11,427 nt of DNA from Bacillota bacterium. Its GTDB lineage: Bacteria; Bacillota_G; Limnochordia; DTU010. The stretch is taken from NCBI GenBank assembly GCA_012799255.1, contig JAAZLQ010000026.1, forward strand, positions 1 to 11,427. Direction: 5' to 3'. A model generated the notes under the pieces. It worked only from the letters and a program-made list of their open reading frames with translations. It ran no database searches and had not been told where the DNA came from. Both the position numbers and the translations under genes were made by a program. Numbering within the stretch: the stretch's first letter is position 1; every line of letters starts with the position of its first letter. Of the stretch, positions 1 through 7,176 are shown piece after piece.

Positions 1-219
1 CCCAAGTTCTGGGGTAAGGCTGAAAAGGTGAGGTAAGAGCTCACCAGCAGTTAGGTGACTAACTGGCTAGGTAAACCCCACTCGGAGCAAGGTCAAATAG
101 GGAAGAAGAGGTTGCCCGCCTCGTTAGACTTCCGGGTTGACCGCATGAGGCTTTAGGCAACTAAAGTCCTAGATAGATGATCATCCTCGACAGAACTCGG
201 CTTACCGGTTCACTCAGAT
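1..219 (+). ncRNA. rnpB: RNase P RNA, type A-like, 3' portion (5' end outside window)
   Basis: This is the catalytic RNA of ribonuclease P, which removes tRNA 5' leaders. It is recognised from conserved blocks in the right order: GGTAAGAGCTCACC near 33-46, GGTAAACCCCACTCGG around 70-84, AGCAAGGTCAAATAGG at 86-101, a CTAGATAGATGATCATC block near 169-185, and the universal P4 strand ACAGAACTCGGCTTAC at 190-205. From memory the order and spacing follow the E. coli type A RNA closely, which argues against the type B architecture of Bacilli. Roughly the first third to half of the molecule lies left of the window. The mature 3' end is placed by analogy about 15 bases after the CTTAC block and is uncertain by several bases. 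The terminator at 228-260 follows directly. Confidence 0.95.
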
Positions 220-227
220 GTGAACAT

Positions 228-260
228 AAACCTGGATACTTACAGTTTCCAGGTTTTTTT
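228..260 (+). terminator. Intrinsic terminator of rnpB
   Basis: A perfect 9-bp inverted repeat, AAACCTGGA at 228-236 and TCCAGGTTT at 248-256, encloses an 11-base loop. It runs into a T tract at 254-260 that overlaps the stem's 3' side. It lies just past the expected 3' end of the RNase P RNA and separates it from the cell-wall operon. Confidence 0.9.
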
Positions 261-321
261 ATTTCGTAAATTTTTTCATGTAATAGCAGGAATTCATCAA
301 TACTCACCGAATATGGTCAAC

Positions 322-348
322 AAAGTGGTGGCAAGTGGGGGAAAGTGG
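322..348 (+). promoter_or_regulatory. Probable MraZ operator: three boxes with 10-base period
   Basis: AAAGTGG (322-328), CAAGTGG (332-338) and AAAGTGG (342-348) are direct repeats spaced exactly 10 bases apart, one helical turn, and lie 27 to 54 bases upstream of the mraZ start. Family knowledge: MraZ binds tandem GTGG-core repeats upstream of its own gene (TGGGN repeats in E. coli, AAAGTG-type repeats in mollicutes) and controls the dcw operon. A further GGAGTGG at 363-369 may be a degenerate fourth box, off phase by one base and overlapping the translation start region. No clear sigma-A promoter could be fixed in 261-321. Confidence 0.75.
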
Positions 349-375
349 GGGAGATTCGGAAGGGAGTGGTGAGTA

Positions 376-807
376 ATGTTTATGGGCGAGTATCAACATA
401 GTCTTGATACGAAAGGACGCCTGATTATTCCCGCGAAGTTCCGAGAAGACTTAGGAGAAGGGGCAGTAATCACTAGAGGTTTGGATAACTGTCTATTTCT
501 CTTCCCGAAAGATGAGTGGGCCATTCTAGAAGGCAAGCTCAAGACTTTGCCTTTGACCAAGACGGACGCCCGCCAGTTCGTACGTTTCCTGTTTTCTGGA
601 GCCACCGAATGTGAACTAGACAAACAAGGGCGAATCAATATTCCTACCAATCTGAGAGAGTTCGCCTCAATAGATAAGGATGCTGTTGTAATAGGTGTGT
701 CTAGTAGAGTGGAAATATGGAGTAGAGAAAAATGGGAGGCCTATGTGCAAGTTGCGGAAGAGTCGTTTGAAGACATTGCTGAGAACATCGTAGATTTAGG
801 AATTTGA
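376..807 (+). CDS. mraZ: Transcriptional regulator MraZ
   Basis: MraZ is a DNA-binding protein of the SpoVT/AbrB fold that forms a ring-shaped oligomer and regulates the dcw operon by binding repeats ahead of its own gene. At 143 residues it is full length. Two tandem swapped-hairpin domains are visible, at about residues 5-50 and 76-120. Each carries the diagnostic DxxGR motif, at D11-R15 and D82-R86. The N-terminus [11 protein letters not shown] is nearly identical to that of Bacillus MraZ, which fixes the start. A purine-rich stretch at 358-366 is the likely ribosome site. It is the first gene of the cluster, and its candidate operator lies just upstream, which suggests autoregulation. Confidence 0.97.
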   Translation: MFMGEYQHSLDTKGRLIIPAKFREDLGEGAVITRGLDNCLFLFPKDEWAILEGKLKTLPLTKTDARQFVRFLFSGATECELDKQGRINIPTNLREFASIDKDAVVIGVSSRVEIWSREKWEAYVQVAEESFEDIAENIVDLGI

Positions 808-810
808 GCC

Positions 811-816
811 GAGGGG
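811..816 (+). promoter_or_regulatory. Shine-Dalgarno site deciding the rsmH start
   Basis: GAGGGG lies 8 bases before the ATG at 825. A TTG at 804 in the same frame has no such site and would add seven residues not expected in the family. Confidence 0.75.
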
Positions 817-824
817 TGACGCAA

Positions 825-1757
825 ATGCATTATGGCCACGAACCTGTATTATTACAGGAAACCATCCAAGCCCTTGCGCTCAAGGCCGGTGAGGTCTATG
901 TGGACGGCACTGTGGGAGCCGCAGGGCATAGTTTAGGAATGTTAGCTACAGAACCTACCATTAGGCTGGTTGGTATTGATCAAGATGGAGACGCGTTGGA
1001 ACGGGCGAAATTCAGGCTTGCCAATTATGCGGATCAAGTTACGTTAATTAGGGATAACTTTCGAAATCTGCAGAGCATATTGCACAGCATCAATATAACT
1101 CAAGTTTCAGGGATTTTACTAGATATAGGGGTTTCCTCGCCGCAGTTAGACGATGGGGAAAGGGGTTTTAGTTTTCATCAAGATGCCAGATTAGACATGA
1201 GAATGGATCAGGATGCTCCCTTAGATGCGTGGACAATCGTGAACACTTACAGTCAAGAGGAGCTAGCTGAGATCATTTGGCAGTATGGGGAAGAACGTTG
1301 GGCAGCCAGGATCAGCGAGTTCATCGTTGCCGAAAGAGCCAAAGGGTCGCTGGAAACCACGGGGGATTTAGTTAATGTGATCAAAAAAGCTATCCCGGCA
1401 GGAGCTAGGGCTCAGGGTCCCCATCCAGCTAGACGTACATTTCAGGCGCTACGAATCGCTGTAAATGACGAGTTAGGAGCGTTAAAAGTTGGCTTGGAGC
1501 AAGCGGTAAATGTGCTTAAGTCAGGTGGGCGTTTGGCGGTGATAACCTTCCATTCTCTTGAGGATAGGATTGTGAAAGAGTATTTTCAAGAACTATTAGG
1601 CAAATGTACCTGTCCATCCAATCTACCTGTATGTGTTTGCGGAAGCAAGCCCGTTGTGCATCTGGTGAATCGCAAGCCTATTGTGGCCTCAGAAAGAGAG
1701 CTACAATCGAATCCTAGGGCTCGTAGCGCAAAATTGCGAGTTGTGGAGAAAATCTAA
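825..1757 (+). CDS. rsmH: 16S rRNA (cytosine-1402-N4)-methyltransferase RsmH (MraW)
   Basis: RsmH uses S-adenosylmethionine to methylate N4 of C1402 in 16S rRNA, tuning the ribosomal P site. With the ATG at 825 the protein has 310 residues, normal for the family, and begins MHYGHEPVLL as expected. Visible motifs are the SAM-binding loop DGTVGAAGHS (27-36), acidic D52, DIGVSS (100-105), HPARRTFQALRI (200-211) and VITFHSLEDRIVK (239-251). A CxC-x6-CxC cluster (C261, C263, C270, C272) resembles the paired-cysteine insert seen in many Gram-positive homologues and may bind metal, which is inference. The gene starts 17 bases after the mraZ stop and is probably co-transcribed with it. Confidence 0.97.
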   Translation: MHYGHEPVLLQETIQALALKAGEVYVDGTVGAAGHSLGMLATEPTIRLVGIDQDGDALERAKFRLANYADQVTLIRDNFRNLQSILHSINITQVSGILLDIGVSSPQLDDGERGFSFHQDARLDMRMDQDAPLDAWTIVNTYSQEELAEIIWQYGEERWAARISEFIVAERAKGSLETTGDLVNVIKKAIPAGARAQGPHPARRTFQALRIAVNDELGALKVGLEQAVNVLKSGGRLAVITFHSLEDRIVKEYFQELLGKCTCPSNLPVCVCGSKPVVHLVNRKPIVASERELQSNPRARSAKLRVVEKI

Positions 1758-1772
1758 GAGAGGGATGACCAT

Positions 1773-2297
1773 ATGACTGCGGCCAGGAAACTAGTGGACC
1801 CATATCAAGAATATACTGAGGTAGTAGCCCCTGTTTCACGGCAACAGCCGAGAACCAAGGCGAAAGCCAAGCGCCGAACGCTTCCTGCTACTGTAAAGAT
1901 CTGTTTGGTGGCTGCTTGTTGTGTGGTAGTCTCATTGCTATACCTCCAACAGCAAGTTACCGCCTACTATCTTAACATGGAATTAGTTCAACTCCAGGAG
2001 CAGGCAAATAAGATGGAGCAACGAAATGATCATTTGATGCTCAATTTAGAATCACAGCGTTCCCTGCAGCAAATTGAGTTAATAGCACGGACAACTCTGG
2101 GTATGGTTGAACCTGAGTATACAGCCACAATCGTCGTGCCCAACCATACAGTGGATCTGGCAGGCGATGTGGAGGGGCGCTGGTTTGGACATGCGCAAGA
2201 AGAAAGCACCTTTGGAGGCTTTTTTGAAACTCTAGCTTCGTTGGTGAACAAGGTCTTGCCGTTAGGAGGAGTCGAAGCTGGCACGTTACGACGCTAA
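1773..2297 (+). CDS. ftsL: Cell division protein FtsL-like (septum formation initiator family)
   Basis: This is a small bitopic membrane protein of the divisome. FtsL pairs with DivIC/FtsB by coiled coil and joins FtsQ/DivIB to activate the septal synthase. The 174 residues show a basic cytoplasmic tail (about 24-37, rich in K/R), one transmembrane segment (about 41-58, with a Cys-Cys pair at 49-50) and an extracytoplasmic heptad-like coil (about 60-105). An FtsL/DivIC-type LGMVEPEYT stretch follows at 109-117. Beyond residue 125 lies an extra tail of about 50 residues with no recognised motif, making the protein longer than typical FtsL. GAGAGGG at 1758-1764 is 8 bases before the ATG. Position between rsmH and the PBP gene is the classic ftsL slot; sequence alone would not separate FtsL from DivIC. 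Confidence 0.88.
   Translation: MTAARKLVDPYQEYTEVVAPVSRQQPRTKAKAKRRTLPATVKICLVAACCVVVSLLYLQQQVTAYYLNMELVQLQEQANKMEQRNDHLMLNLESQRSLQQIELIARTTLGMVEPEYTATIVVPNHTVDLAGDVEGRWFGHAQEESTFGGFFETLASLVNKVLPLGGVEAGTLRR
2264..2269 (+). promoter_or_regulatory. Strong Shine-Dalgarno inside ftsL, suggesting an upstream PBP start
   Basis: A perfect AGGAGG lies within the last codons of ftsL. It is 8 bases before an in-frame CTG at 2278 and 50 bases before the first ATG of the PBP frame at 2320, which itself has no purine-rich site. The frame is open from just after a TAG at 2263-2265. This suggests that the PBP starts at the CTG, overlapping the end of ftsL. Confidence 0.5.
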
Positions 2298-2319
2298 TCG
2301 CTCGCGTGTAAAACGCACG

Positions 2320-4359
2320 ATGTGGATATTCTTTTTCTTGACATTAGCGGTTGGAGGTCTCATAGTTCGCTTGGCATATCTGCAGATCTATCGGGGTGAT
2401 GAACTTGCTCACCAAGCTATATCCCAGCGGATGAGACCTCAAACCATAGATGCTCAGAGGGGCAATATTTTGGATCGTAATTATAAGACATTGGCTGTGA
2501 GTGTGGGAGCAGATGCGGTGTATGCTTTGCCCGGAAGCATCAAGGATGTGGAGGGAACTGCACGGCAGTTGGCTCCTTATTTGTCTATCTCTGAATCTGA
2601 GATAGTCCGTTTATTGGATGGCCAACGAAGTACCAGTGTTTGGTTGGCACGTGGTCTTACAGTAGAAACCGCCGAAGCAATTCGTAATTTGAAATTACCA
2701 GGGATCAGAATTGTCAAGCGTCCTCAGCGTTACTATCCCCAGGGGTCTTTAGCAGCGCATGTAATTGGTATTGCTGGCGCTGATAATCAGGGACTCGAAG
2801 GCATAGAGTATTTTTATGATGAAGTGTTACGGGGTATCCCAGGTAAGCAAGCAACGGAGCGAGATGCTTCGCAACGGAACATTCCGGGGGGAGACACGGA
2901 ATTTATACCAGCCCAACCCGGTCATGATGTAGTGTTGACTATTGACACAGTAATCCAGTATCTTGCAGAGACCAAAATCAAACAGGCGGTAATCGAGAGC
3001 AAGAGTGTGCGTGGTCTGGCCTTAGTGATGGATCCCAAGACCGGTGAAATTCTAGCTAACGCCATCTATCCAACCTATGATCCGAATTACTATCAGGAGT
3101 TCTCAGCAGACCGCCGTAGAAATGTCGCCATAACCGACCAATACGAACCCGGTTCCACCTTCAAATTTGTGACAGCGGCAGCCAGTCTAGACCTGGGGAT
3201 CGTCAACAATAACCGTACTTTCGAGAGTGGTGCAAGCTGGGAAGTTGGTGGCGGGCGCGTAAGAAACTCTGATGGTCGTGTGTTCGGAAGTATTAGTTTT
3301 CTAGAGGCCATGGAACGTTCGGATAATATCACTTTCGCCAAGCTTTCTGTCGAGATGGGACCACAGCAATTCCATCCTTATATTCAAGGGTTTGGCTTTG
3401 GGCAACGCCTCGGGGTTGATTTCCCAGGTGAGATCGGAGGAATGGTAATTTCACCGTCCCGTACTGGACAGACATTACAGTGGGCAAATATAGGCTTTGG
3501 TCAGGGAATCGCGGTTACTCCCCTGCAACTCATTAATGCGGTGGCTGCTATCGCAAATGGTGGTTCCCTCATGCGACCATATTTTGTCAAGGAAATCCGG
3601 GATGCCCATGGTAAGCTTATTAAACAGTTTGAACCGGAGGTAATCGGCAACCCGGTCAGTCAGAAAACTGCTTCTGAGGTCAGCCAGCTTTTGCGCTCGG
3701 TAGTGGTTAATGGTAACGGAAACAGGGCAGAGGTGGCTGGCTACTATGTGGCAGGTAAAACTGGTACAGCCGAAATTCCTGAAGGTGGGGGCTATGGAAG
3801 TGGGCGAATTACGTCATTTGTGGGTTTTGCTCCTGTGGACGATCCAGCACTTGCCATCTTAGTTCTGCTCTATCGCCCTGAGGTTGAATCTGCCTATGGT
3901 GGAGTGTTAGCTGCTCCGGTTTTTCGAGATATCATGGAGGAAAGTCTTGAATACTTGGGGATCAAGAGAAGGCAGGAAGGGAGAAACCGTTCCGCTTCAG
4001 TGCTTGTGCCCAATGTGACGAATTTTACTCGGGTAGAGGCTCAAGCTAGACTAGCTCAAGACGGTTTTTATTGGACCATGGAAGGGGAGGGGACGTTAGT
4101 TACGGACCAAACACCGAGTCCCGGTGTGAGGGTTCCTGCTCAAACCACGGTCCATCTCTTTTTTTCTAGCAAAAACGACGGAGAGGGTATTGAAGTACCC
4201 TCTGTTCTAGGTTTAAGCATGCGTGATGCTTCTGCCAAACTGGCGGATTTAGGGCTGCGCATAAAAGTGAATGGTAGTGGTATTGCCTTTGAGCAATCGC
4301 CTAGTGCTGGCACACATGTTGTAAAGGGCTCAGCAGTAGAAGTGCGTTTTAAACTGTAA
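2320..4359 (+). CDS. Class B penicillin-binding protein with two PASTA domains (PbpB/SpoVD type)
   Basis: This membrane-anchored D,D-transpeptidase cross-links septal (or spore) peptidoglycan alongside its SEDS partner. In the 679-residue form there is a transmembrane anchor (about 2-20) and a dimerisation/pedestal domain with RGNILDRN (47-54). The transpeptidase domain spans about 225-545, with catalytic S279xxK282, S334-D-N336 and K480-T-G-T483, and two PASTA repeats follow at about 561-617 and 624-679. All active-site motifs are intact. The ATG at 2320 is listed because it is the first standard start, but it begins inside the membrane anchor and has no ribosome site. An upstream CTG at 2278 would add 14 residues with a basic tail (RSRVKR). 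Bacillus carries pbpB and spoVD in tandem here; this window has one gene, so which role it fills is not decidable. Confidence 0.95.
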   Translation: MWIFFFLTLAVGGLIVRLAYLQIYRGDELAHQAISQRMRPQTIDAQRGNILDRNYKTLAVSVGADAVYALPGSIKDVEGTARQLAPYLSISESEIVRLLDGQRSTSVWLARGLTVETAEAIRNLKLPGIRIVKRPQRYYPQGSLAAHVIGIAGADNQGLEGIEYFYDEVLRGIPGKQATERDASQRNIPGGDTEFIPAQPGHDVVLTIDTVIQYLAETKIKQAVIESKSVRGLALVMDPKTGEILANAIYPTYDPNYYQEFSADRRRNVAITDQYEPGSTFKFVTAAASLDLGIVNNNRTFESGASWEVGGGRVRNSDGRVFGSISFLEAMERSDNITFAKLSVEMGPQQFHPYIQGFGFGQRLGVDFPGEIGGMVISPSRTGQTLQWANIGFGQGIAVTPLQLINAVAAIANGGSLMRPYFVKEIRDAHGKLIKQFEPEVIGNPVSQKTASEVSQLLRSVVVNGNGNRAEVAGYYVAGKTGTAEIPEGGGYGSGRITSFVGFAPVDDPALAILVLLYRPEVESAYGGVLAAPVFRDIMEESLEYLGIKRRQEGRNRSASVLVPNVTNFTRVEAQARLAQDGFYWTMEGEGTLVTDQTPSPGVRVPAQTTVHLFFSSKNDGEGIEVPSVLGLSMRDASAKLADLGLRIKVNGSGIAFEQSPSAGTHVVKGSAVEVRFKL

Positions 4360-4366
4360 TTGTGTA

Positions 4367-4372
4367 AGGGGG
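4367..4372 (+). promoter_or_regulatory. Shine-Dalgarno supporting the TTG start of murE
   Basis: AGGGGG ends 7 bases before the TTG at 4380. No ATG or GTG near this point gives the family-typical N-terminus, so the site supports TTG initiation. Confidence 0.7.
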
Positions 4373-4379
4373 ACCTAGC

Positions 4380-5834
4380 TTGCGGCTACAGAAGGTTTTA
4401 GAGGGATTAGACTATAAGTTACACGGTCTGCAGCCAGAAATCGGCGGCATTTGTTACGACTCAAGGCAGGTACAGCCTGGGGATCTCTTTGTGGCCATAT
4501 CCGGGCTTCAACAGGATGGCCATGATTTTGTGGCTCAAGCGGAAGAACGAGGTGCTGCGGCTGCCTTAGTTGAGCGGGTGGTTGCAGGAGTAAGTCTGCC
4601 ACAGGTTGTGGTTGAGAATACCAGGTATGCCCTGGGGGTTACCAGTGCGAACTTTTTTGACCATCCGGGGCAGAAGGTACGCGTTTTGGGGGTTACTGGT
4701 ACTAACGGTAAGACTACAACTACTTTCTTAGCCAAGTCGATCTTAGAAGCGGCTGGTTACAGCGTGGGTTTGATTGGTACCATCCAGACGATGATCGGTG
4801 ATGAAGTGTTGGAGTCTGTCCGCACCACCCCAGAATCATTAGAGCTACAGCGCCTTTTGTGGACGATGGCGGAAAAGGGTGTTGACTTTGCCGTTATGGA
4901 AGTGTCATCCCATGCCCTAGAGTTGCACCGTACAGCTGGACTTTCCTTTGCTGGTGCCTTGTTCACTAACCTCACCCAAGATCACCTAGACTTCCATCCG
5001 ACTATGGAGGATTATTTTGCCGCAAAGGCAAAACTATTTACCTCCCTGGACGGGTCTGCTGTCTTAAATATTGACGATCCTTGGGGAAGAAAGCTAAGCA
5101 AACTCTGTTCCAGTAGCTGTTTTGGCTTTGCTATCAATGAACATGCCCAGTTCCGGGCCTGTAACATTCAGTTGGAAAATGCGGGAGTTTCTTATATACT
5201 TGATAGTGAGCAAGGGCAAATCCCCATTACGCTGCAACTCACGGGACAGTTCAACGTTTACAATTCCTTGGGAGCTGCGGCTCTCTGCGCTAGTCAAGGT
5301 GTCTCCCTTGAACAGATTAAGCAGGGATTGGAGAAGGTACAAGGTGTCCCAGGTAGATTTGAACGTATAGCCAATGATCGAAACTTGAATGTGATTGTCG
5401 ACTACGCCCATACACCTAATGGTTTGGAGAACATATTGACTTCCGCCCGAGAGTTGGTACCCCAGGGACGGATTATTCTGGTTTTCGGTGCGGGTGGGGA
5501 TCGGGACAAGGGAAAGAGGCCGTTGATGGGCGAGGTAGCTGGAAAGCTAGCAGATTTGGTGATTATTACGTCCGATAATCCTCGTTCGGAGGATCCAGTG
5601 GAGATTTGCTCTAGTATAGAGAAAGGTCTATTATCGACAGATCCTCAAGCTCAGTACCGCATTGAAGTGAACCGTAGGGTAGCCATCGAGCAGGCTGTTC
5701 AGTTGGCAACTGCAAATGATCTTGTTATCATTGCCGGTAAGGGCCATGAAACATACCAAGAGTTTGCCCATGGAAGGGTTCATTTTGATGATGGGGAAGA
5801 AGTGAGGAGGGCCATTAAGGAGCTGAAGTACTAA
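4380..5834 (+). CDS. murE: UDP-MurNAc-L-Ala-D-Glu:meso-diaminopimelate ligase MurE
   Basis: MurE is the cytoplasmic ATP-dependent ligase that adds the third stem-peptide residue to UDP-MurNAc-L-Ala-D-Glu. It has 484 residues and starts at TTG. The N-terminal UDP-binding domain carries YDSRQVQPGDLFVAI (26-40). The central ATPase has GVTGTNGKTTT (104-114), DHLDFH (201-206) and the lysine expected to be carbamylated in AAKAKLF (probably K216). The C-terminal domain has DYAHTPNGLE (341-350), GDRDKGKR (373-380) and GKGHE (453-457). SDNPRSEDP (398-406) contains the DNPR signature linked in this family to meso-diaminopimelate rather than lysine, so A1gamma-type peptidoglycan is inferred. Its stop overlaps the murF start by one base (TAATG), implying translational coupling. 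Confidence 0.97.
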   Translation: MRLQKVLEGLDYKLHGLQPEIGGICYDSRQVQPGDLFVAISGLQQDGHDFVAQAEERGAAAALVERVVAGVSLPQVVVENTRYALGVTSANFFDHPGQKVRVLGVTGTNGKTTTTFLAKSILEAAGYSVGLIGTIQTMIGDEVLESVRTTPESLELQRLLWTMAEKGVDFAVMEVSSHALELHRTAGLSFAGALFTNLTQDHLDFHPTMEDYFAAKAKLFTSLDGSAVLNIDDPWGRKLSKLCSSSCFGFAINEHAQFRACNIQLENAGVSYILDSEQGQIPITLQLTGQFNVYNSLGAAALCASQGVSLEQIKQGLEKVQGVPGRFERIANDRNLNVIVDYAHTPNGLENILTSARELVPQGRIILVFGAGGDRDKGKRPLMGEVAGKLADLVIITSDNPRSEDPVEICSSIEKGLLSTDPQAQYRIEVNRRVAIEQAVQLATANDLVIIAGKGHETYQEFAHGRVHFDDGEEVRRAIKELKY

Positions 5835-7174
5835 TGCGTGCATTATCACTTGCACAGGTCGCTGAATATATGAAGGGGCAAGCCATTGGTTCAGGCATTG
5901 TGGATAACGTAGTAATTGATAGCAGAGAAGCCCGAAGTGGCAGTTTGTTCTTTGCACTTCCCGGTGAAAGAGTTGATGGGCATCAATTTGTTTCTGATGT
6001 ATTGGAACTTGGAGGTTTTGCGGTTGTCAAGGACGGTGCCCATGAGGGACCAGGCGTGATTCATGTGCCAGACCCCCAGGCAGCGCTGCAAGATCTGGCC
6101 CAAGCCTACTTGCAGGAACATAGAATTCCCGTAGTTGCAGTTACAGGAAGTAATGGAAAGACTTCTACAAAAGACATGATTGCGCAAGTATTGAGTACCC
6201 AATATCGGGTACATGCAACCGCGGGGAACTTTAATAATGAAATTGGAGTACCCTTGACGATCTTGGGGTTAGAGGAAGACCACCAGATTTTGGTGGTCGA
6301 GATGGGTATGCGAGGTTTAGGTCAGATTAAACGCTTAACTGAGATCTGCCCTCCGGATTACGGAATCATCACCAACATCGGTCCTGTACATTTGGAAGCC
6401 TTAGGTGGTATGGGTAATGTGGCTCAAGCTAAGGGAGAGTTACTTGATGCCATGGATGAGGCTGGAGTCGCCATCCTAAACGGAGATGATCCGTCTGTGC
6501 GTGGTCAAGCTCGTTCCTTTAAGGGAGAAATTGTCTACTATGGGTTGGATGCAGCCAATCATTTGGTAGCCAGAGGAATAAAATTGGATGCGGAAGGACG
6601 GCCTTCTTGCTATGTCCGTTTTGAAGAAGACGAGGTTGTGCTAAGTTTGGCGGTACCTGGAGTACACAATGTCTGGAATGCATGTGCTGCTCTGGCAGTG
6701 GGGTTACAGTTTGATGTTAGTCTAGAACAAGGTGCTAAGGCCTTGGAAGAGTTGGCCATCAGCGCTATGCGTCTTGAAGTACGACGTAGTTCGGATGGAG
6801 TAATAGTGGTTAATGATAGCTACAATGCTAGTCCCGCCTCAATGAAGGGCGCCCTAGACACTCTTGCTCACATGTATTGCTCAGGCCAGAGGGTAGCTAT
6901 CTTAGGTACCATGCTTGAACTAGGAGAGATAGCTGAAGAAGCTCATTTAGAGGTCGGGCGTCATGCAGGAGAATCAGCAGAACGCTTGTTTTTTATCGGG
7001 GAGTTGGCCGAAGTGATGAGGCAGGGAGCTGGTCGCGGGGATGTGTATTCGACGGTCGAGGATTTCCTTTCAAACGAACCACAATTTCAAGAGGGCGATT
7101 TAGTACTGGTGAAAGCCTCCCGCAGTTTACAGTTTGAAAGAATAGTAGAAAAGTTGTTGAAGGGTGGCGCTTGA
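5834..7174 (+). CDS. murF: UDP-MurNAc-tripeptide:D-alanyl-D-alanine ligase MurF
   Basis: MurF adds the D-Ala-D-Ala dipeptide with ATP, completing the cytoplasmic UDP-MurNAc-pentapeptide. At 446 residues it is near normal length. Visible motifs are the N-terminal IDSREARSGSLFFAL (28-42), the P-loop VTGSNGKTSTK (103-113), NNEIGVPLT (134-142), NIGPVHLE (181-188), AKGE (199-202), NDSYNASP (327-334) and LGTMLELGE (358-366). NDSYNASP and the TSTKD after the P-loop distinguish it from MurE and MurD. The ATG overlaps the murE stop by one base and mraY begins two bases after its stop, so expression is tightly linked on both sides. Nothing looks broken. Confidence 0.97.
   Translation: MRALSLAQVAEYMKGQAIGSGIVDNVVIDSREARSGSLFFALPGERVDGHQFVSDVLELGGFAVVKDGAHEGPGVIHVPDPQAALQDLAQAYLQEHRIPVVAVTGSNGKTSTKDMIAQVLSTQYRVHATAGNFNNEIGVPLTILGLEEDHQILVVEMGMRGLGQIKRLTEICPPDYGIITNIGPVHLEALGGMGNVAQAKGELLDAMDEAGVAILNGDDPSVRGQARSFKGEIVYYGLDAANHLVARGIKLDAEGRPSCYVRFEEDEVVLSLAVPGVHNVWNACAALAVGLQFDVSLEQGAKALEELAISAMRLEVRRSSDGVIVVNDSYNASPASMKGALDTLAHMYCSGQRVAILGTMLELGEIAEEAHLEVGRHAGESAERLFFIGELAEVMRQGAGRGDVYSTVEDFLSNEPQFQEGDLVLVKASRSLQFERIVEKLLKGGA
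7159..7167 (+). promoter_or_regulatory. Shine-Dalgarno deciding the mraY start
   Basis: GAAGGGTGG, within the end of murF, lies 9 bases before the ATG at 7177 but only 3 before an in-frame TTG at 7171. The spacing therefore favours the ATG. Confidence 0.6.
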
Positions 7175-7176
7175 TT

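Noticed and set aside
275..317. Possible mraZ promoter elements (TTCATG 275-280 with AATACT 299-304, TGTAATAG near 279-286, TATGGT 312-317)
   Set aside because: Each pairing is a weak match or badly spaced. A promoter probably exists after the rnpB terminator but cannot be fixed by eye.
804..824. TTG at 804 as an earlier start for rsmH, overlapping the mraZ stop
   Set aside because: No Shine-Dalgarno fits it, whereas GAGGGG is well placed for ATG 825 and the family N-terminus begins there.
7171..7176. TTG at 7171 as the start of mraY, overlapping the murF stop
   Set aside because: The SD would be only 3 bases away; spacing to ATG 7177 is normal. Only two residues differ.
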